Below, one piece after another: positions 5,425-8,278 of a stretch of 8,278 nt of DNA. Numbering within the stretch: the stretch's first letter is position 1; each line of letters opens with the position of its first letter. The DNA lies in NCBI GenBank assembly GCA_964453055.1, contig CAYVOD010000074.1, positions 1 to 8,278 of the forward strand, in the 5' to 3' direction. The stretch comes from UBA2256 sp964453055. Its GTDB lineage: Bacteria > Spirochaetota > Spirochaetia > Treponematales > Rectinemataceae. The notes under the pieces were generated by a model, which made no database searches, had not been told where the DNA came from, and worked only from the letters and a program-made list of their open reading frames with translations. Made by a program: the position numbers and the translations under genes.

Positions 5425-7173
5425 TCAGAACTGCTTGGTCAGCAGGTGAAGGTCCACGAGCTTGGTGCCGAAGATCGCCCTGTCGATGTTGCCGACCCGG
5501 GGATGGGTTCCGTACACGACATTCTCATATACCATCGGGAAATACGGCTTGTCGGTCATGAGCTGGGTCTGTACCTTGTCGTAGGCGACCTTGCGCTCCT
5601 TGGGGTCCTGGGTGTAGCGGCCCAGGGCGATGTTGGCGTTGACGATGCCGTTGTTGTATACGGCGCCGTTCATGCCCGTGCCGATGGAATCGCCGTTGTA
5701 GATGATGCAGGTGTAGTCCGGGTCGCCCGTTGGGGTGAACCAGCCGGTGACGACCATGTCGAAGCCTTCGCCGGTCTTGCTCATCTGGATGATCTGGGCG
5801 TTGACCATGGGTACGACCTTGATCAGGTCGACGCCCAGGGTGGTCTTGACCTGGTCCTTGACGTTGTTGGCGATCTTGACGCGGTCGGTGATGTTGCCGA
5901 CGACCAATGTCACGCTTTCAGGCCCCAGCTTCGCCTTGAACTCCGGCGAAAGGGAGGCGAAGGCGGCCTTGGCCTTGTCCCGGTCGAAGTACCAGTCCTT
6001 GTCGGTGAACTCGGCGAAGGGAGTGCCGGCGGGAGCGCCCTGGACATAGCCCAGGAATCCCGGCTGCATCATCTGGTTTGCGGGGATAGCCTGTCCGTTG
6101 AAGAGGTCGACCTGCCGGATGAAGGGGATAGGGTTGATGGAATAGAAAATCGCCCTTCTGAGCTTGGTCGAATCGAGCTCTTCATAGGAGCCGGTCAGAT
6201 CGAGCTTGCCGTTGCGCACCTGGCCCACCAGGGGGGAGGCCATGCTGAAGACGCCGTACCAGATGGTGAGGCCGGGCTTGGAGGTGATGGTCACGCCGGC
6301 GCGCTCGATGGCTTTGAGGTCCAGCTTGGAGAGGTTGAATGCCATGTCGACTTCGCCGGTGATGAGGACGTTGTTGACCTGGGGCTGTTCGGACATAGCC
6401 CTGAACTGGATGTTCTTGAAGGCGACGGTCTTGGGATCCCCCCACCACTCTTCGTTCCGGGTTACGTTTACTTCCTGGGGATTGGGGAAGGACACGAACT
6501 TGTAGGGTCCGGTTCCGGTGACGATCTTGGTGCCGTAGTCGGCGCCGGCTGCCTCGGTGGTGTCCTTATCCTCTATACCAGAGCAGTAGTGGGCCAGGAT
6601 GTTGAGCGCCGGTCCGTAGGGAGAGGGGGTCATGTACTTGGCCCTGTCTTCCCAGGAGGTGAGGGGAATAGTTGCGTAGGAAGGATCCTTGAGCTTGCCC
6701 CAGGTGATCTTGACGGTGTATTCGTCCACTTTCACCACCGAGAGAATGGCGCTGAACATGGACTTGGAGCTTGACTTGGGATGGTGGAGGATCCTGTTGA
6801 AGGAGAATACCACGTCGTCGGCGTTGAAGGCGTTTCCGTTGTGGAACTTAACGCCTTTTCTGAGCTTGATGGTGTAGGTGGTGCCGTCCTTGGATACCAG
6901 TCCGTTCTCGACCGTCGGGATCACTTCGGCCAGGCCGGGATAGAACTTGTAGTCCGGGGTCATGTTCACCAAGGTCTCGTTGATCTCCCTCATGATCTGG
7001 GCTTCGTTGAGTGTGGTGTAGATGTTCGGGTCCAGAGGCTGGGGCGCCGCCGCGAGCACGAACACCAGGGTGTCGGCGTCGCGGTTGCGCAGGGCCGGTC
7101 CCTTGGCGCCTTGGGCGAAGACTGCGCCGACGGCCAAAAGGGCGACGAGCAGGACTGCTGTCAGTCTTTTCAT
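5425..7173 (-). CDS. Secreted extracellular solute-binding protein family 5 (DppA/OppA-like), 582 aa
   Basis: This periplasmic receptor would capture the substrate and deliver it to DppBC. Residues 1-20 form a signal peptide (KR, then a Leu/Ala/Val core, cleavage predicted after VFA20 before Gln21). There is no Cys at the cleavage site, so the mature protein should be soluble, not a lipoprotein. Family-5 hallmarks are LDPNIYTTLNEAQIMREINETL (48-69), the signature YTIKLRKGVKFHNGNAFNAD (100-119) with VVFSFNRI, TGTGPYKFVSF (219-229), NEEWWGDP (240-247) and VVTGWFTPTGDPDYT (474-488). Trp478 plus three is Pro481, where OppA and DppA have the Asp that pairs with the peptide N-terminus. Length is within the family range. 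The ATG at 7173 has a strong ribosome site. The transported ligand is unknown; a peptide is likely from context, but the family also binds nickel and sugars. Confidence 0.93.
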   Translation of the reverse strand: MKRLTAVLLVALLAVGAVFAQGAKGPALRNRDADTLVFVLAAAPQPLDPNIYTTLNEAQIMREINETLVNMTPDYKFYPGLAEVIPTVENGLVSKDGTTYTIKLRKGVKFHNGNAFNADDVVFSFNRILHHPKSSSKSMFSAILSVVKVDEYTVKITWGKLKDPSYATIPLTSWEDRAKYMTPSPYGPALNILAHYCSGIEDKDTTEAAGADYGTKIVTGTGPYKFVSFPNPQEVNVTRNEEWWGDPKTVAFKNIQFRAMSEQPQVNNVLITGEVDMAFNLSKLDLKAIERAGVTITSKPGLTIWYGVFSMASPLVGQVRNGKLDLTGSYEELDSTKLRRAIFYSINPIPFIRQVDLFNGQAIPANQMMQPGFLGYVQGAPAGTPFAEFTDKDWYFDRDKAKAAFASLSPEFKAKLGPESVTLVVGNITDRVKIANNVKDQVKTTLGVDLIKVVPMVNAQIIQMSKTGEGFDMVVTGWFTPTGDPDYTCIIYNGDSIGTGMNGAVYNNGIVNANIALGRYTQDPKERKVAYDKVQTQLMTDKPYFPMVYENVVYGTHPRVGNIDRAIFGTKLVDLHLLTKQF

Positions 7174-7180
7174 GTCTTTG

Positions 7181-7187
7181 TCCTCCT
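7181..7187 (-). promoter_or_regulatory. Strong ribosome binding site of the binding-protein gene
   Basis: AGGAGGA lies 7 bases before the ATG at 7173 and is among the strongest Shine-Dalgarno matches in the window. It contrasts with the poor site before dppB and fits excess production of binding protein over permease. Confidence 0.85.
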
Positions 7188-7205
7188 AAAAGAAACTGTA
7201 CTGTA

Positions 7206-7222
7206 AGGCTGCCAGGCAGCCT
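7206..7222. promoter_or_regulatory. 17-nt palindrome upstream of the binding-protein gene, candidate operator
   Basis: AGGCTGCC-A-GGCAGCCT is a perfect 8-bp inverted repeat about a single central base, ending 32 bases before the binding-protein start codon. Odd-centred palindromes of about 17 bp are known for some RpiR-family regulators such as HexR, though with different sequence. It could also form a short RNA hairpin. No U-run follows on the transcribed strand, so it is not a clear terminator. Its sequence does not match the other palindrome at 8187-8202. Confidence 0.4.
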
Positions 7223-7245
7223 CGCCTAGAACACCTGCATCCAGC

Positions 7246-7268
7246 GACCCCGGGGCAGCCGCGGGGTC
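7246..7268 (-). terminator. Weak GC hairpin after the regulator gene, possible attenuator
   Basis: GACCCCG (7246-7252) pairs with CGGGGTC (7262-7268) across a 9-base loop, 10 bases past the regulator stop codon. No T-run follows on the transcribed strand, so full intrinsic termination is doubtful. Partial read-through control or 3' end protection is possible. Confidence 0.3.
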
Positions 7269-7278
7269 CAAAGAAATC

Positions 7279-8136
7279 CTATCTGCCCGCGCTGATTTCC
7301 GAGTATCCCTCTTCCTGCATGGCCAGGCTCTGTTTGCGAACCTCTATGGACTTGTCCTGGGTGCCTAAGAAGACTAAGTGCACCAGTATATTGAGGATGG
7401 AGACCAGGCCGACGTAGGAGTTGGTGAGCAGGAGCGAGTTCGTGTCGCAGCGGACTATGGAATCGGCCAGGGGATACACGGGGCAGCTGGCCGAATTGGT
7501 GAAGAGGTTGAGCCTTCCGCCTGTGTTTTTTACCACCTGGGCGACGTGGCGGATTTCTTCGGAATACGGCGGAAAGGTCATGATGAACATGACATCCTCG
7601 GCGCCGAAGCTCCTAAGACGCGGAGCGTAATCGGATACGGAGCCCGTGATGAGGGTCACTTCCTTGTTTATCGAGCTGATGAGGGTGTATTCGAAGGCTT
7701 TGGCCAGATAGCCCGAAGCGCCGAAGCCGCAGACGAAGATACGCCGGGCGGTACGGAGGTTTTCGGCCATGGTTTCTATGGTGTCCGGCTGGATTTTGTC
7801 GAAGGTGTTCCGAAGATTGTTGATCTCGCTCAGATAGAGTCTCTGCAGGCGTTTTTCCTCGGGCAGGCTGTCCAGCTCCTGCAGGGCGATCTTGTCGTAT
7901 GGCCCGAGCCGATGCTTGATCTCGTCCTGGACCTCCCGCTTGAGGGCCTGATAGCCATCCAGGCCGAGGGACTTGGCGAATCGCACCAGGGAAGCGTTGG
8001 AAACGCCGACAGCCTGGCTTACTGCGTAAATGGAAGCGAAGGCCACATTCTGTTCGTGGTCGAGGATGTAGGATCCGATCTTGTGGAAATTCGAGGGTAA
8101 AGCCGGAAGCAAATCGCGAATTTTCGCCAGAACCAT
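7279..8136 (-). CDS. RpiR/MurR family transcriptional regulator (HTH + SIS), 285 aa
   Basis: This is a DNA-binding regulator likely to control itself and the downstream transport operon. The N-terminal HTH domain (about 1-75) contains SIYAVSQAVGVSNASLVRFA (35-54) followed by KSLGLDGYQALK (55-66), a close match to the RpiR helix-turn-helix. The C-terminal SIS domain (about 125-260) begins RRIFVCGFGASGYLAKAF (131-148), which is the conserved G-x-G-x-S nucleotide-fold-like turn. The second ligand loop reads TFPPYSEE (187-194), not the phosphosugar-type SxSGxT. Family members usually sense phosphosugars; the changed loop leaves the ligand open. I chose the ATG at 8136 because GGAGGG (8152-8147) precedes it by 10 bases and the protein then begins like other family members. 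An ATG at 8154 would add six residues but has no ribosome site. Confidence 0.93.
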   Translation of the reverse strand: MVLAKIRDLLPALPSNFHKIGSYILDHEQNVAFASIYAVSQAVGVSNASLVRFAKSLGLDGYQALKREVQDEIKHRLGPYDKIALQELDSLPEEKRLQRLYLSEINNLRNTFDKIQPDTIETMAENLRTARRIFVCGFGASGYLAKAFEYTLISSINKEVTLITGSVSDYAPRLRSFGAEDVMFIMTFPPYSEEIRHVAQVVKNTGGRLNLFTNSASCPVYPLADSIVRCDTNSLLLTNSYVGLVSILNILVHLVFLGTQDKSIEVRKQSLAMQEEGYSEISAGR

Positions 8137-8146
8137 CCGAGGATCG

Positions 8147-8152
8147 CCCTCC
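8147..8152 (-). promoter_or_regulatory. Ribosome binding site deciding the regulator start
   Basis: GGAGGG sits 10 bases before the ATG at 8136. It lies inside the coding sequence if the upstream ATG at 8154 is used, and that upstream ATG has no purine-rich site of its own. Confidence 0.6.
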
Positions 8153-8186
8153 ATATGTATCGATGTTGTGATTTTCTACGATGTTA

Positions 8187-8202
8187 TGAAACTATTGTTT
8201 CA
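8187..8202. promoter_or_regulatory. Palindrome TGAAAC-N4-GTTTCA at the expected transcription start, candidate operator
   Basis: A perfect 6-bp inverted repeat with a 4-base spacer begins two bases downstream of the -10 element and covers the predicted +1. This is a classic repressor position. RpiR-family sites often contain GAA/TTC half-sites, for example the GGAA-N6-TTCC motif reported for IolR of Sinorhizobium. Autoregulation by the adjacent regulator is inferred. A lone AGAAAC half-site lies at 7191-7196, next to the binding-protein ribosome site. Confidence 0.5.
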
Positions 8203-8204
8203 GA

Positions 8205-8233
8205 ATTCTCTCATGGCGAAACTTATGTGTCAA
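8205..8233 (-). promoter_or_regulatory. Sigma70-type promoter for the regulator and probably the operon
   Basis: The coding strand shows a perfect -35 TTGACA (8233-8228), a 17-base spacer and a -10 GAGAAT (8210-8205; four of six consensus bases). The predicted start near 8198 gives a leader of about 60 bases before the regulator ATG at 8136. The surroundings are AT-rich compared with the rest of the window. I found no equally good promoter in the gap before the binding-protein gene. Confidence 0.6.
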
Positions 8234-8242
8234 GCGAAATCG

Positions 8243-8278
8243 TCAATCCTTCAGCATGACCTTTATGATCTCCAGGTC
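8243..8278 (-). CDS. Possible C-terminal end of an upstream gene (partial)
   Basis: From the window edge the minus strand reads 11 sense codons (DLEIIKVMLKD) and then TGA at 8245-8243, just before the -35 element. Codon choice (CTG, GAG, ATC, AAG, GTC) resembles the neighbouring genes. Another frame of the same strand is also open here, so the assignment is tentative. Nothing can be said about function. Confidence 0.4.
   Translation of the reverse strand, partial: DLEIIKVMLKD

Noticed and set aside
5446..6774. 442-codon open frame on the plus strand opposite the binding-protein gene
   Set aside because: It lies wholly antisense to a clear family-5 binding protein, has a Gly/Val/Asp/His-rich composition typical of GC-biased shadow frames, and matches no family I know. 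The other long plus-strand frames (1338-2195, 3443-4291, 7378-8100) were rejected for the same reason.
8137..8154. ATG at 8154 as the regulator start
   Set aside because: No Shine-Dalgarno precedes it, while GGAGGG precedes the ATG at 8136. It remains possible and changes only six residues.
8155..8242. Riboswitch or T-box leader ahead of the regulator
   Set aside because: The leader is only about 60 bases from the predicted start site, and I see no T-box sequence, conserved riboswitch core or terminator hairpin.
8256..8278. Plus-strand start (MTFMISR) of a divergent gene at the right edge
   Set aside because: There is no ribosome site before the ATG and only seven codons are visible; the minus-strand reading ending in TGA at 8243 looks more like coding sequence.

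Overview
The window is a single co-oriented gene block on the minus strand, so transcription runs from high to low coordinates. It reads as a peptide-uptake and peptide-hydrolysis operon. In transcription order it holds: the probable last codons of an upstream gene (8278-8243); a sigma70-type promoter with an overlapping palindromic operator candidate; an RpiR/MurR-family regulator (HTH plus SIS); a secreted family-5 extracellular solute-binding protein; two DppB/DppC-type permeases; two OppD/DppD- and OppF/DppF-type ATPases; an M42 family metallo-aminopeptidase; and the first 83 codons of an M19 membrane-dipeptidase-family protein that leaves the window at base 1. I see no RNA genes, CRISPR, transposase or phage genes.

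Organism: the DNA is GC-rich, with strong GC bias at third codon positions and clear Shine-Dalgarno sites. The binding protein has a cleavable signal peptide with no lipobox cysteine, which fits a free periplasmic protein in a diderm. Its signal-peptide style (short KR n-region, Leu/Ala/Val core, VFA-QGAKG exit) resembles spirochaete binding proteins, so a GC-rich Spirochaetota member is my best guess. This rests on recall and is only moderately supported.

Layout and coupling: permease, permease, ATPase, ATPase and M42 genes are tightly packed (4-base overlaps for dppB/dppC and dppD/dppF, 9 and 13 base gaps elsewhere), with M19 36 bases further on. Two larger gaps flank the binding-protein gene. 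The 105-base gap upstream contains a 17-nt near-perfect palindrome and a weak hairpin. The gap downstream contains a perfect 22-bp inverted repeat with a 3-nt loop, bounded by a 7-bp direct repeat. Imported peptides would be bound in the periplasm, moved by DppBCDF and cleaved by the M42 enzyme and possibly the M19 enzyme, under control of the RpiR-type regulator.

The gene content is a recognisable type, not a new system. The items most worth a second look are: (1) the palindromic segment between the binding protein and dppB, whose removal would join an orphan AGGAGG to the dppB start; (2) a proline in the binding protein where OppA and DppA carry the aspartate that anchors the peptide N-terminus; (3) the promoter/operator architecture ahead of the regulator; and (4) the pairing of an RpiR-family regulator and M19 and M42 hydrolases with one transporter, which could point to unusual (D-residue or cell-wall-derived) peptides.
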